A stretch of DNA of 64,000 bases from PALSA-1353 sp050014015 (GCA_050014015.1 JBEKEC010000007.1:149605-213604), one strand, 5' to 3'; shown: positions 1-6,716, counted from the stretch's first letter. Numbers and translations: made by a program. The notes: generated by a model from the sequence alone, not told the origin.

Positions 1-1028
1 ACTCCTCCGATGATCCGCCTGTGGTGCTTCGCGCCGATTTCGACGTACGTGTTGCGCCGGATCAGCTCCACCAGGTAATCGTCGCGATGGCGGGGGATGA
101 CAGCTGGCATCACATCGACGCGGCGCTCGACTGGGGCGCCACTCACTGGCGATCCACGCAGACCACCTACATCGCCCAGTACCGTACCACCACCCTGATT
201 TTTCAATTGCCGGGATTTGATGACCTCACTTACCGCCCCCAAACCTGGATACGCCTTCAGTCCGTTTTGGGAAGTTCCTCCGCATCCTCACCCACGGCCG
301 CGACGCTGCGATTGTTCATCCGCCCCAGCTCCACGCTCGGGGCGATCTGCGGAAAAGTGGAACGAAACTATGGCCGGGCGTTTCGATCGATTCCCTTCTG
401 GACCTACGTCGGAAATAGCGTGTTGCTGGTGGTCCTGCAGTTGGTCGGGGCATTATTCAGCTCATCCTTTGTCGCCTACGCCTTTGCCCGCCTGCAATGG
501 CCCGGTCGGGCGCTTGCCTTCGGCATTCTTCTCAGCACCATGATGATCCCCGGTCAGGTCACCATGATCCCATCGTTCGTCATCTGGCGATCGCTCGGCT
601 GGTACAACACGCTCAATCCCCTGTGGGTTCCCGCCTGGTTCGGCAGCGCCTTCTTCATTTTCCTGATGACCCAGAACATGAAAACCATCCCCAGGGAATT
701 GGAAGAAGCAGCCAGGATCGACGGACTGAACGCGATTCAGACCTGGTGGTACGTCATCCTGCCGCTGGTGAAACCCACGCTTGCTGCCATCGCCATCATG
801 GTCTTCATGGGCGCCTGGAATGATTTCATGGGCCCGCTGGTGATGCTGCGCGATCAGTCACGATTCCCGCTCAGCCTCGGCCTGTTCAGCATGAACTTGG
901 ACCAGGGCGGTGATTCCACGCTCATTATGGCCGGCAACATGCTCATGACCTTGCCGGTCATTCTCATTTTCTTTTTGTTCCAGCGATATTTTATTGAAGG
1001 CGTCAACGTCACCGGGATGAAAGGCTGA
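1..1028 (+). CDS. Carbohydrate ABC transporter permease, MalG type (5' partial)
   Basis: Inner-membrane permease subunit of a sugar ABC importer. The reading frame is open to the window edge, so the N terminus is missing; the GTG at 21 is only an internal codon. The C-terminal two thirds hold about five hydrophobic spans. Between the third and fourth is the cytoplasmic EAA loop (EAARIDG, then LPLVKP), the docking site for the ATPase subunit. The first roughly 125 residues are not hydrophobic and look like a large extracytoplasmic insertion before the transport core. It ends in GMKG, as MalG-like proteins often do. The substrate cannot be told; partners would lie upstream of the window. Confidence 0.88.
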   Translation, partial: SSDDPPVVLRADFDVRVAPDQLHQVIVAMAGDDSWHHIDAALDWGATHWRSTQTTYIAQYRTTTLIFQLPGFDDLTYRPQTWIRLQSVLGSSSASSPTAATLRLFIRPSSTLGAICGKVERNYGRAFRSIPFWTYVGNSVLLVVLQLVGALFSSSFVAYAFARLQWPGRALAFGILLSTMMIPGQVTMIPSFVIWRSLGWYNTLNPLWVPAWFGSAFFIFLMTQNMKTIPRELEEAARIDGLNAIQTWWYVILPLVKPTLAAIAIMVFMGAWNDFMGPLVMLRDQSRFPLSLGLFSMNLDQGGDSTLIMAGNMLMTLPVILIFFLFQRYFIEGVNVTGMKG

Positions 1029-1114
1029 TCCTCGTCGTTCAATGGCAGCCCTTCGGGGACAACCTCCACCACGGCAGAGATTAGGCCACCTTCCCGGTGG
1101 ACCGGCCGCAGCGC

Positions 1115-1369
1115 CTAATGGCCTCCGGGCGAAGGCTGGGTTTGTGGAGTCTCCATCGAGTTATCTACGGTCGGCTCGGTCGCCGGAACATGCACTGTCG
1201 TCGTAGGCGGTTGATCGATGTTGGGGTGCCATGCCCACGGCATATTGGGAATCCACGCCGGATGCGCACCCACGTAGACTCCTACGATGAACCCAACTAA
1301 CGTCCACGCTAGAATGCCGAGTATGCCGTAGATACGACTGGGTGTTTTTAGCAGCGGCGTGGTTTCCAT
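1115..1369 (-). CDS. Small single-span membrane protein, unknown function
   Basis: Encodes 84 aa. I chose the ATG at 1369 because GGAGG lies four bases upstream; the frame is open further upstream but without a start signal and overlapping the next gene. Residues about 13-35 form one transmembrane helix (YGILGILAWTLVGFIVGVYV). The remaining 50 residues are proline- and threonine-rich and probably extracytoplasmic. I do not recognise a family. It converges with the permease gene and lies downstream of the Gfo/Idh gene on the same strand. Confidence 0.5.
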   Translation of the reverse strand: METTPLLKTPSRIYGILGILAWTLVGFIVGVYVGAHPAWIPNMPWAWHPNIDQPPTTTVHVPATEPTVDNSMETPQTQPSPGGH

Positions 1370-1598
1370 CAGTCCTCCGCAAAGTCGAAATTTGGTTTCC
1401 TCGTAGCACCGGCCTGGCTCGTTGGCCCTCACAACCTGCCAAGCACGTGCTCGATTGTACAATGGAGGGCGGATAGTACAAACTTCGGGACGGTCGATTT
1501 CGGCGGATCGTTGTGCTTGGCCCAAATGTCGGCTGAGGAGGCCCAGCAAAAGTTGAATGCCAAGATCGCGGCGGCGACTCAGCCCGACGCGCTCCAAG

Positions 1599-2729
1599 TC
1601 AGAACTGTTTAGCCGTATTTTTCGCCGTTTCTGCCATGCGTAAAGAGTCAATGGCGTTACTGTCATCAATCACTCTGACGACCGAATTATCCAGAATCCA
1701 ATTCCATTGATCTTTAATCATTGAGATCAATAATTGCTGGTATCGGTTTTGTTTGTCTGCGCTATTTCCATACTCCAAAATTACGTGCCGATCAAAAATC
1801 AAATCATGAAAACGTCCTCTGACTTTTTGGCTCTCATCGTGTAATTTTCCATTTTGAATGATTAAAGAATCCGGCATCACCTTCTTGAGTTTTTCAAGCT
1901 GTTCCTTTTGAAGCAAACCGTGCAAACGCAATTTTACCGGAACCCATTCAAAGAGTGAGATGTCTCCTCTTTCAAATTGAAGCCTCAGTTCCTGACGGTC
2001 CAAAATCTTGGGTTGATCAAAACCATGATAAAAGGTCACGGGTCCCAGCGGGTAGTTGACGGTTGCCTGCACGCGGTCATTTATGTTTCTTTCGATTCGG
2101 GGCCGTTGCCACTGTGCTGCGTGAATGACGTCGCCCTTCCCCAACCAGCCGGCAAACAAATCAAAAAAATGCACGCCATGTTCAATGAAGATCCCGCCGC
2201 TTTTTTCTTCATCCCAAAACCAATGATCTTGTCTCAGATTTTCATCACTGGCATAATTTTCAAAAAATCCGTGAAGAAATTCCCCCAGCACGTTTTCTCT
2301 CACAACGTCCCTGACAATTGCAAATAATGGATTGTAACGCTGCATCAGATTAACGACGTACAGTAATTGTTTTGATCCAGCAAGTGACGCAAGTTCTTCC
2401 GCTTCTGCTGTTTTTAATGCTGCCGGTTTTTCACAAATTACGTGTTTTCCGGCAAGTAAGGCCGCCTTCGATTGAGAATAATGCAAGAAGGGCGGTGTTG
2501 AAACGTATACCAGGCTGATGCTGCTGTCCCGCAAAAAGGACTCGTAATCTGAATACGCTTTCGCTGACAATTCATCAGCCAAATGCTGAGCTGATGCTGA
2601 ATTGGTATCGGCAACTGCAACTACTTTTATTCCGGACACCTGAAGAAATGCTTTGGATGCAAAAGCTGCAAAGGCTCCTGCACCAACAATGCCGATTGTT
2701 AATTCCGATTTTGAACCTGTCATGTTCAA
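1599..2729 (-). CDS. Gfo/Idh/MocA family oxidoreductase
   Basis: Predicted NAD(P)-dependent sugar or inositol dehydrogenase-like enzyme of 376 aa, the usual family length. The N terminus has the Rossmann nucleotide-binding motif (GIVGAGAFA, residues about 13-21), followed by VAVAD. The EKP motif (ICEKPAAL) characteristic of the family is near residue 98. The start is ambiguous: TTG at 2729 has AGGAG five bases upstream, whereas ATG at 2723 sits eleven bases from it. The gene is visibly AT-richer than its neighbours and uses many A/T-ending codons, which hints at horizontal acquisition. Substrate unknown. Confidence 0.85.
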   Translation of the reverse strand: MNMTGSKSELTIGIVGAGAFAAFASKAFLQVSGIKVVAVADTNSASAQHLADELSAKAYSDYESFLRDSSISLVYVSTPPFLHYSQSKAALLAGKHVICEKPAALKTAEAEELASLAGSKQLLYVVNLMQRYNPLFAIVRDVVRENVLGEFLHGFFENYASDENLRQDHWFWDEEKSGGIFIEHGVHFFDLFAGWLGKGDVIHAAQWQRPRIERNINDRVQATVNYPLGPVTFYHGFDQPKILDRQELRLQFERGDISLFEWVPVKLRLHGLLQKEQLEKLKKVMPDSLIIQNGKLHDESQKVRGRFHDLIFDRHVILEYGNSADKQNRYQQLLISMIKDQWNWILDNSVVRVIDDSNAIDSLRMAETAKNTAKQF

Positions 2730-3385
2730 TGCCTCTCCTATGTTTTAAACTTACCTAATTAATTCACGGCCGTCCCGAGCTTGAGCATAGCTATAACCGA
2801 AAGTCGGGTAGTGGGTTACTTTGAAATTTTCGCCTTGTCCGGGATCGTTCCGCACTCTGGGCTGATCCGCTTAATGGCAAGGGGATCGCCGATGCGTTTC
2901 GCGGTTTCATGTCAAAATGGGAAACTAACACTTGGAGAGAAGCAATACAACTCGCCATACACTGGCATTGGCGGGCGAAGGATCATTTGTGACGCATTCG
3001 CCGACGCGGCAAACCAAAACAAATGTCGAAGTGATCGCGCGATTTCTTCCGGCGCGAATTAAGCTCGGCGAAATGAGTCGTGACGTTTGGCGCGTCGAGG
3101 TCGAATCTCAAAAGGATGGAGATATTCCGCCAAACGGATTTTTCCCTTGCTTTTCCTGGAAAAAGCGGAATAATTCAACCGATCGGCACGTTATGTCGAT
3201 GGAGATTGCCATGAGACAGTGGTTAAGTTCATCTAAACCAGCAAGTCACGAAGTGACCCGGCGCCATGAAGCGCTAGGTCAATTCGTGATTAATATGCGC
3301 GATTATACGCGCATATAACTCCCCGCCTTTTCCGGCCGGGAGTTCTTCCCGGTCGAGAGTAATCCTTACTGTAGAACCGGGAAGA
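2730..3385. other. Gene-poor stretch upstream of the tRNA array
   Basis: No convincing gene. Two overlapping plus-strand frames (2781-3062 and 2932-3318) are open but show no recognisable domain and no clear ribosome-binding site. The sequence is less GC-rich than the operons and may be decayed accessory DNA. A hairpin-prone GGCCGGGAGTTCTTCCCGGT lies at about 3333-3352, just before the first tRNA remnant. Confidence 0.4.
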
Positions 3386-3437
3386 AGTTGGCTCGAAGGC
3401 GAGTCGAAGGTCCGTGGTTCAATTCCACGTTGGCCCA
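3386..3437 (+). pseudogene. tRNA remnant (3' half only)
   Basis: A good T arm (CGTGG-TTCAATT-CCACG) is followed by a TTGGCCC acceptor strand and A73, but no matching GGGCCAA 5' strand, D arm or standard anticodon arm is found upstream. It looks like the first, decayed unit of the array. Confidence 0.45.
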
Positions 3438-3447
3438 ATCTTGGTTT

Positions 3448-3521
3448 GCGCCTGTAGCTCAAACGGCAAGAGCGCCGCGCTAACGTCGCGGAGGTTGTTG
3501 GTTCGAGTCCAGCTTGGCGCA
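3448..3521 (+). tRNA. tRNA-Val(AAC), atypical
   Basis: 74 nt, class I. The anticodon stem CCGCG/CGCGG encloses loop CTAACGT, giving anticodon AAC. A34 is rare in bacteria outside Arg(ACG). The acceptor stem has a T-T mismatch at pair 6. No CCA is encoded. Confidence 0.7.
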
Positions 3522-3538
3522 TGGGAGAGACGATTTGC

Positions 3539-3610
3539 GCGCTGTTAGCTCAGAGGCAGAGCACCCGCCCGATAAGCGGGAGGCCGGAGAGTCGAGATCT
3601 CCACGGCGCA
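3539..3610 (+). tRNA. tRNA-Ile(GAT), atypical
   Basis: 72 nt. Acceptor GCGCTGT pairs fully with ACGGCGC. The anticodon loop CCGATAA gives GAT but has C instead of T at position 33. The T loop is GTCGAGA rather than TTCGAGA. Both deviations are at normally invariant sites. Confidence 0.75.
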
Positions 3611-3625
3611 TTGGACGGTGCATAA

Positions 3626-3700
3626 GCACTGGTAGCTCAATCGGATAAGAGCTCCGGTCTACGAAACCGGTGGTTGAAGGTTCGATCCCTTCCCAGTGCA
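3626..3700 (+). tRNA. tRNA-Arg(ACG)
   Basis: 75 nt with all arms well paired; loop CTACGAA gives anticodon ACG (the usual inosine-34 arginine tRNA). Discriminator A; no encoded CCA. Confidence 0.92.
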
Positions 3701-3743
3701 TGATCGGTCGAAGTGATTGTATTTAATGGAGTTGAGGTAAATC

Positions 3744-3815
3744 GCACTCGTAGCTCAATGGGTGAGCAGCCGGCTCTTAACCGGATGGGTGCAGGTTCGA
3801 GTCCTGCCGGGTGCA
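3744..3815 (+). tRNA. tRNA-Lys(CTT)
   Basis: 72 nt; acceptor GCACTCG/CGGGTGC pairs with one G-T. Loop CTCTTAA gives anticodon CTT. The outer pair of the anticodon stem is mismatched (G-A). Confidence 0.85.
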
Positions 3816-3869
3816 TGAAAGGAGATGGTGACATGATGGGGATGAGAACCAAACGGTGCTTCTAGCGTC

Positions 3870-3943
3870 GCACCGGTAGCTCAACGGATTAGAGCAACCC
3901 TCTTCTAAAGGGTCGGCTGGGGGTTCGAATCCCTCCCGGTGCG
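3870..3943 (+). tRNA. tRNA-Arg(TCT)
   Basis: 74 nt; acceptor GCACCGG/CCGGTGC perfect, anticodon stem ACCCT/AGGGT, loop CTTCTAA gives anticodon TCT. Discriminator G. Confidence 0.92.
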
Positions 3944-3955
3944 TGTGGACGGTGC

Positions 3956-4027
3956 GCACCGGTAGCTCAATGGCAGAGCCGCCGCCTTTTAAGCGGATGG
4001 GTGTGGGTTCGAGTCCCTCCCGGTGCA
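3956..4027 (+). tRNA. tRNA-Lys(TTT)
   Basis: 72 nt; shares the GCACCGG acceptor with the preceding Arg tRNA. Loop CTTTTAA gives anticodon TTT. The anticodon stem has four good pairs and the T stem one T-T mismatch. Confidence 0.85.
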
Positions 4028-4057
4028 ATGAGGCGCAGGAGCCAGGAAAAAACAAAG

Positions 4058-4131
4058 GGTTCAGTAGCCCAACGGCAGAGGCGCCTGACTCAGAATCAGA
4101 CTTAGTGCAGGTTCGAATCCTGCCTGAACCA
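4058..4131 (+). tRNA. tRNA-Leu(CAG)-like, short variable loop
   Basis: 74 nt; acceptor GGTTCAG/CTGAACC perfect; loop CTCAGAA gives anticodon CAG. It has A73 as in leucine tRNAs but only a short variable loop instead of the long class II arm. Confidence 0.75.
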
Positions 4132-4139
4132 TGAAGATC

Positions 4140-4214
4140 GTTGCGGTAGCTCAACCGGATCAGAGCGCGGCTCTCCGAAGGCCGAGGGTGAAGGTTCGAC
4201 CCCTTCCCGCAACA
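4140..4214 (+). tRNA. tRNA-Arg(CCG)
   Basis: 75 nt; acceptor GTTGCGG/CCGCAAC perfect; anticodon stem CGGCT/GGCCG; loop CTCCGAA gives anticodon CCG. Confidence 0.9.
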
Positions 4215-4223
4215 TGGAATTTC

Positions 4224-4295
4224 GGGCCCGTCGTCTAATGGCAGGACTCCTGGCCTGCAACCAGGAAATGAGGGTTCAACTCCCTCCGGCGTCCA
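4224..4295 (+). tRNA. tRNA-like, anticodon TGC (Ala?), degenerate acceptor
   Basis: The body resembles a Glu-type tRNA (GTCGTCTAATGG D region). Anticodon stem CCTGG/CCAGG with loop CCTGCAA gives TGC by position, but T33 is C. Acceptor GGGCCCG against CGGCGTC has two central mismatches. Identity is uncertain and the gene may be non-functional. Confidence 0.5.
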
Positions 4296-4306
4296 ATGTG
4301 CGAAAT

Positions 4307-4382
4307 GCTCTGGTAGCCCAATTTCGGCAGAGGCGCGTGATCGAGAGTCACGTTGTTGCAGGTTCGAATCCTGCTCAGAGCA
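4307..4382 (+). tRNA. tRNA-Leu(GAG)-like, short variable loop
   Basis: 76 nt; acceptor GCTCTGG/TCAGAGC; anticodon stem CGTGA/TCACG; loop TCGAGAG gives GAG with C33. A73 is present; the variable region is only about five bases. Confidence 0.72.
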
Positions 4383-4395
4383 CTGTGCATCGGGC

Positions 4396-4469
4396 GCCGC
4401 GGTAGCCCAACGGCAGAGGCGGCGGTCTCAAGAACCGTTTGTGTGTGGGTTCGATTCCCACCCGCGGCA
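4396..4469 (+). tRNA. tRNA-Leu(CAA)-like, short variable loop
   Basis: 74 nt; acceptor GCCGCGG/CCGCGGC perfect; anticodon stem GCGGT/ACCGT; loop CTCAAGA gives anticodon CAA. Short variable loop, A73. Confidence 0.75.
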
Positions 4470-4539
4470 GTTGCGAAGAAAAGGAAGTGAACCATGAGCG
4501 GCAGCTCATCAGAAAATTCAACTGAAGACTCCGAGATTC

Positions 4540-4628
4540 GGAGGGTTGGCTGAACGGCTAAGGCACCCGTCTCGAAAACGGGCGTTCCCGATGAATCGGG
4601 ATTGGGGGTTCGAATCCCTCACCCTCCT
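4540..4628 (+). tRNA. tRNA-Ser(CGA)
   Basis: 89 nt, class II, with a long variable arm containing a CCCGAT/ATCGGG hairpin. Acceptor GGAGGGT/ACCCTCC; loop CTCGAAA gives anticodon CGA. Confidence 0.92.
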
Positions 4629-4652
4629 TCAGGCGCCGGCAACGGCGCGCAC

Positions 4653-4742
4653 GGAGGGTTGGCAGAGCGGTTGAATGCGCCGCGGTGCTAACGCGGAAGG
4701 CTCAGTAATGTGGCCTCGGAGGTTCGAATCCTCCACCCTCCG
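4653..4742 (+). tRNA. tRNA-Ser(GCT)
   Basis: 90 nt, class II; same GGAGGGT acceptor as the neighbouring Ser tRNA. Anticodon stem CCGCG/CGCGG, loop GTGCTAA gives anticodon GCT; discriminator G. Confidence 0.92.
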
Positions 4743-4801
4743 CTGAGACGGCAACACCGATGCGATGCGGTGCGCTCTTTGACAATTCGGTGCGCGAGTT
4801 C

Positions 4802-4874
4802 GTCGCCATAGCTCAGTGGAACGAGCGTTCGGTTGTCAACCGAAAGGTCATGGGTTCAACTCCCATTGGCGGCG
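4802..4874 (+). tRNA. tRNA-Asp(GTC)
   Basis: 73 nt; acceptor GTCGCCA/TGGCGGC; anticodon stem TTCGG/CCGAA; loop TTGTCAA gives anticodon GTC; discriminator G as expected for Asp. Confidence 0.93.
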
Positions 4875-4893
4875 TTTGCACTACACCTGTCAC

Positions 4894-4965
4894 GTGGATT
4901 TAGCTCAGACGGTAGAGCGGAGGTCTGAAAAGCCTCTTGGCCTGGTTCGATTCCAGGAATCCACA
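4894..4965 (+). tRNA. tRNA-Phe(GAA)
   Basis: 72 nt; acceptor GTGGATT/AATCCAC perfect; anticodon stem GAGGT/GCCTC; loop CTGAAAA gives anticodon GAA; A73. Confidence 0.93.
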
Positions 4966-4976
4966 TGTAACCAATC

Positions 4977-5047
4977 GCGTCGGTAGTTCAGCGGTGCAGC
5001 GCCGCTATGCCAAGGCGGAAGCCCGGGTTCGATTCCCGGCCGGCGCA
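4977..5047 (+). tRNA. tRNA-Gly(GCC)
   Basis: 71 nt; acceptor GCGTCGG/CCGGCGC; anticodon stem CCGCT/GGCGG; loop ATGCCAA gives anticodon GCC. Confidence 0.92.
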
Positions 5048-5057
5048 CTGAAATCTC

Positions 5058-5129
5058 GCAGTGATAACTCAGCCGGCAGAGTGCCGGTCTTCCAAACCGG
5101 AGACGTGGGTTCGAATCCCACTCACTGCA
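5058..5129 (+). tRNA. tRNA-Gly(TCC)
   Basis: 72 nt; acceptor GCAGTGA/TCACTGC perfect; anticodon stem CCGGT/ACCGG; loop CTTCCAA gives anticodon TCC. Confidence 0.92.
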
Positions 5130-5143
5130 TGCAACTGCAAGAG

Positions 5144-5216
5144 GCCGTGGTAGCTCAAAGGGTAGAGCAGTCGTCTCGTAAACGACCGATTGCCGGTTCG
5201 ATCCCGGCCCGCGGCT
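5144..5216 (+). tRNA. tRNA-Thr(CGT)
   Basis: 73 nt; acceptor GCCGTGG/CCGCGGC with one T-G; anticodon stem GTCGT/ACGAC; loop CTCGTAA gives anticodon CGT. Confidence 0.92.
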
Positions 5217-5230
5217 CTTTTGAAAACAAC

Positions 5231-5304
5231 GGGTGCGTAGCTCAATGGCAGAGCAGAGGCCTCATAAGCCTAAGGTTGTTGGTTCGAATCCAACCGTTCA
5301 CCCA
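5231..5304 (+). tRNA. tRNA-Met(CAT), acceptor insertion
   Basis: 74 nt; anticodon stem GAGGC/GCCTA with loop CTCATAA gives CAT. The 3' acceptor strand reads CGTTCACCC where CGCACCC would pair with GGGTGCG: a TT insertion interrupts the acceptor helix. Probably an elongator-type tRNA, possibly non-functional. Confidence 0.75.
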
Positions 5305-5319
5305 TTTGCATCGCGCGAC

Positions 5320-5394
5320 TCAGGGATAGTTCAAGTGCGGTAGAACGCTCGGCTCTGAACCGAGAGGTTGGAGGTTCGAATCCTTCTCCCTGAA
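5320..5394 (+). tRNA. tRNA-Gln(CTG)
   Basis: 75 nt; acceptor TCAGGGA/TCCCTGA perfect; anticodon stem CTCGG/CCGAG; loop CTCTGAA gives anticodon CTG. Confidence 0.92.
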
Positions 5395-5413
5395 TGAACG
5401 TTTTTGTTTGAAC

Positions 5414-5486
5414 TGAGCCGTAGTTCAACCGGTAGCAACGCCGGTCTTTGAATCCGGAGATCGTGGTTCGAATCCACGCGGCTCAA
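5414..5486 (+). tRNA. tRNA-Gln(TTG)
   Basis: 73 nt; acceptor TGAGCCG/CGGCTCA perfect; loop CTTTGAA gives anticodon TTG; one T-T mismatch closes the anticodon stem. Confidence 0.9.
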
Positions 5487-5495
5487 TGAAATGAT

Positions 5496-5568
5496 ACCCA
5501 TGTAGCTCAATCGGTAGAGCGCGCGGCTGTTAACCGCGCACATGATGGTTCGAATCCATCCGTGGGTG
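5496..5568 (+). tRNA. tRNA-Asn(GTT)
   Basis: 73 nt; acceptor ACCCATG/CGTGGGT; anticodon stem CGCGG/CCGCG; loop CTGTTAA gives anticodon GTT; discriminator G. Confidence 0.92.
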
Positions 5569-5576
5569 CTGTGATC

Positions 5577-5649
5577 GCTCCCGTCGTCCAACGGTCAGGA
5601 TGCCCGGCCTTCAACCGGAGAATGATGGGTTCGATTCCCACCGGGAGCA
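5577..5649 (+). tRNA. tRNA-Glu(TTC)
   Basis: 73 nt; acceptor GCTCCCG/CGGGAGC perfect; loop CCTTCAA gives anticodon TTC but has C33 in place of T33; one T-stem mismatch. Confidence 0.85.
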
Positions 5650-5661
5650 TGAAGCAATTTT

Positions 5662-5735
5662 CAGCGTGTAGCGCAGTTTGGCAGCGCACGTGCCTCGGGC
5701 GCACGGGGTCGAAGGTTCGAGTCCTTCCACGCTGA
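5662..5735 (+). tRNA. tRNA-Pro(CGG)
   Basis: 74 nt; acceptor CAGCGTG/CACGCTG perfect; D stem GCGC/GCGC; anticodon stem CGTGC/GCACG; loop CTCGGGC gives anticodon CGG. Confidence 0.92.
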
Positions 5736-5746
5736 CTGTTCGAGAC

Positions 5747-5832
5747 GCGTAGGTGGCAGAATGGCAATGCAGCGGGCCGTAACCCCGCCCTCTCTTCGGA
5801 GATACGTGGGGGTTCAAATCCCTCCCTACGCA
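5747..5832 (+). tRNA. tRNA-Tyr(GTA)
   Basis: 86 nt, class II with a long variable arm (CTCTCTTCGGAGA hairpin). Acceptor GCGTAGG/CCTACGC; anticodon stem GCGGG/CCCGC; loop CCGTAAC gives anticodon GTA with C33. Confidence 0.87.
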
Positions 5833-5850
5833 CTGAATCGCGAAATCAAC

Positions 5851-5945
5851 GCGCCGGAAGTTCCAATGGCGGAACGCCCGCCTCCAAAGCGGGAAAGCGG
5901 AAGGCGAAGCCTCCGCGACGGCAGGTTCGATCCCTGCCCGGCGTG
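5851..5945 (+). tRNA. tRNA-Trp(CCA) with palindromic insertion
   Basis: 95 nt; acceptor GCGCCGG/CCGGCGT; anticodon stem CCCGC/GCGGG; loop CTCCAAA gives anticodon CCA. The variable region carries a hairpin at 5897-5916 that is identical to a repeat inserted at 30938-30957 in the pectinesterase gene, making an abnormally long variable arm. Confidence 0.8.
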
Positions 5946-5954
5946 CTTAATCTC

Positions 5955-6025
5955 GACCACGTGACCGACCGGCCAGGTGCGGGCCTGCAAAGCCCAACAA
6001 ACAGGTTCGATTCCTGTCGTGGTCC
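5955..6025 (+). tRNA. tRNA-Cys(GCA)
   Basis: 71 nt; acceptor GACCACG/CGTGGTC perfect; loop CTGCAAA gives anticodon GCA; T arm ACAGG/CCTGT. The D arm is irregular. Confidence 0.85.
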
Positions 6026-6027
6026 AT

Positions 6028-6101
6028 GTGGCCGTAGCTCAACTGGACAGAGCACCGGGATGTGGCCCCGGTGGTTGTGAGTTCAAATCTCACCGGTCAC
6101 C
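6028..6101 (+). tRNA. tRNA-His(GTG), last unit of the array
   Basis: 74 nt; acceptor GTGGCCG/CGGTCAC; anticodon stem CCGGG/CCCGG; loop ATGTGGC gives anticodon GTG; discriminator C as expected for His. Confidence 0.9.
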
Positions 6102-6180
6102 CTTGTCATGAATTGAAGGCCGCGCCTCAATGAACAAACGTTTCGTGAAAGGAGGATTCTCCTCGACTCGCCCCGGACGT

Positions 6181-6200
6181 GGTGCTAGTTTTTTAGCGCC
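6181..6200 (+). terminator. Possible hairpin terminator after the tRNA array
   Basis: GGTGCTA and TAGCGCC can pair around a T-rich loop. The T run is in the loop rather than after the stem, so this is a weak candidate terminator. Confidence 0.3.
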
Positions 6201-6229
6201 TACGCAATTCTTCTTTATTGGAACGCGTC

Positions 6230-6595
6230 ATGAGCGGCGTATCCGGTGCGGTCTTGAGCCGGCGAGAGAGGCAGATCATGGACCTGATCTATCCCCGCGC
6301 GCAGGCCACCGCCGCCGAGGTCCGGCAGGCGATGCCTGATCCGCCCAGCTATTCGGCGGCCCGGGCGCTTCTGCGCATCCTGGAACAGAAGGGGCATCTT
6401 CGCCACGCGGCGGTGAAGGGAAAATACGTTTACGCGCCCGTGCGGCGGCGGTCGCGCGCGGGTACCGGATTTTCAGAACCCACGTTGTGTGATGAACCGC
6501 AACGCAATTCGTCCAATATCAAAAACGTGTCGCCAACTGAAACAATTTGCCTGTGCGCGATTCTTGTACTTGACGGTGATTCTCGCTTTGCATAA
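6230..6595 (+). CDS. BlaI/MecI/CopY-like regulator, C-terminally altered
   Basis: 121 aa. Residues about 8-75 form the penicillinase-repressor winged helix (LSRRERQIMDLIY, AAEVRQAMPDPPSYSAARALLRILEQKG), normally a dimeric repressor of resistance or metal genes. After VYAPV the usual C-terminal dimerisation helices are absent and the sequence becomes low-complexity, suggesting a frameshift or truncation. ATG at 6230 is chosen; a TTG at 6218 is possible. No BlaR-type sensor gene is adjacent. It may no longer be functional. Confidence 0.6.
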   Translation: MSGVSGAVLSRRERQIMDLIYPRAQATAAEVRQAMPDPPSYSAARALLRILEQKGHLRHAAVKGKYVYAPVRRRSRAGTGFSEPTLCDEPQRNSSNIKNVSPTETICLCAILVLDGDSRFA

Positions 6596-6716
6596 TTTTC
6601 ATTGCGTATGTACCTGAATTGTGCCTATTCGTCCATGAAATGTCTCCGGCCAGTGCCGCGTGTAGAGGGCGGCGTTCGGCCGTGCTATTTGCTGTAACTC
6701 TTTTTTAGGAGACTGG

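Noticed and set aside
1370..1669. Upstream extension of the small membrane protein gene (to 1669)
   Set aside because: It would overlap the Gfo/Idh gene and lacks a start signal; ATG 1369 has a good ribosome-binding site.
3274..6055. Many open frames on both strands across the tRNA array
   Set aside because: They are read-through of tRNA genes (for example GFEPPADPL- and GLEPTPIRL-like peptides); the tRNA folds explain the sequence and no frame has a real protein signature.
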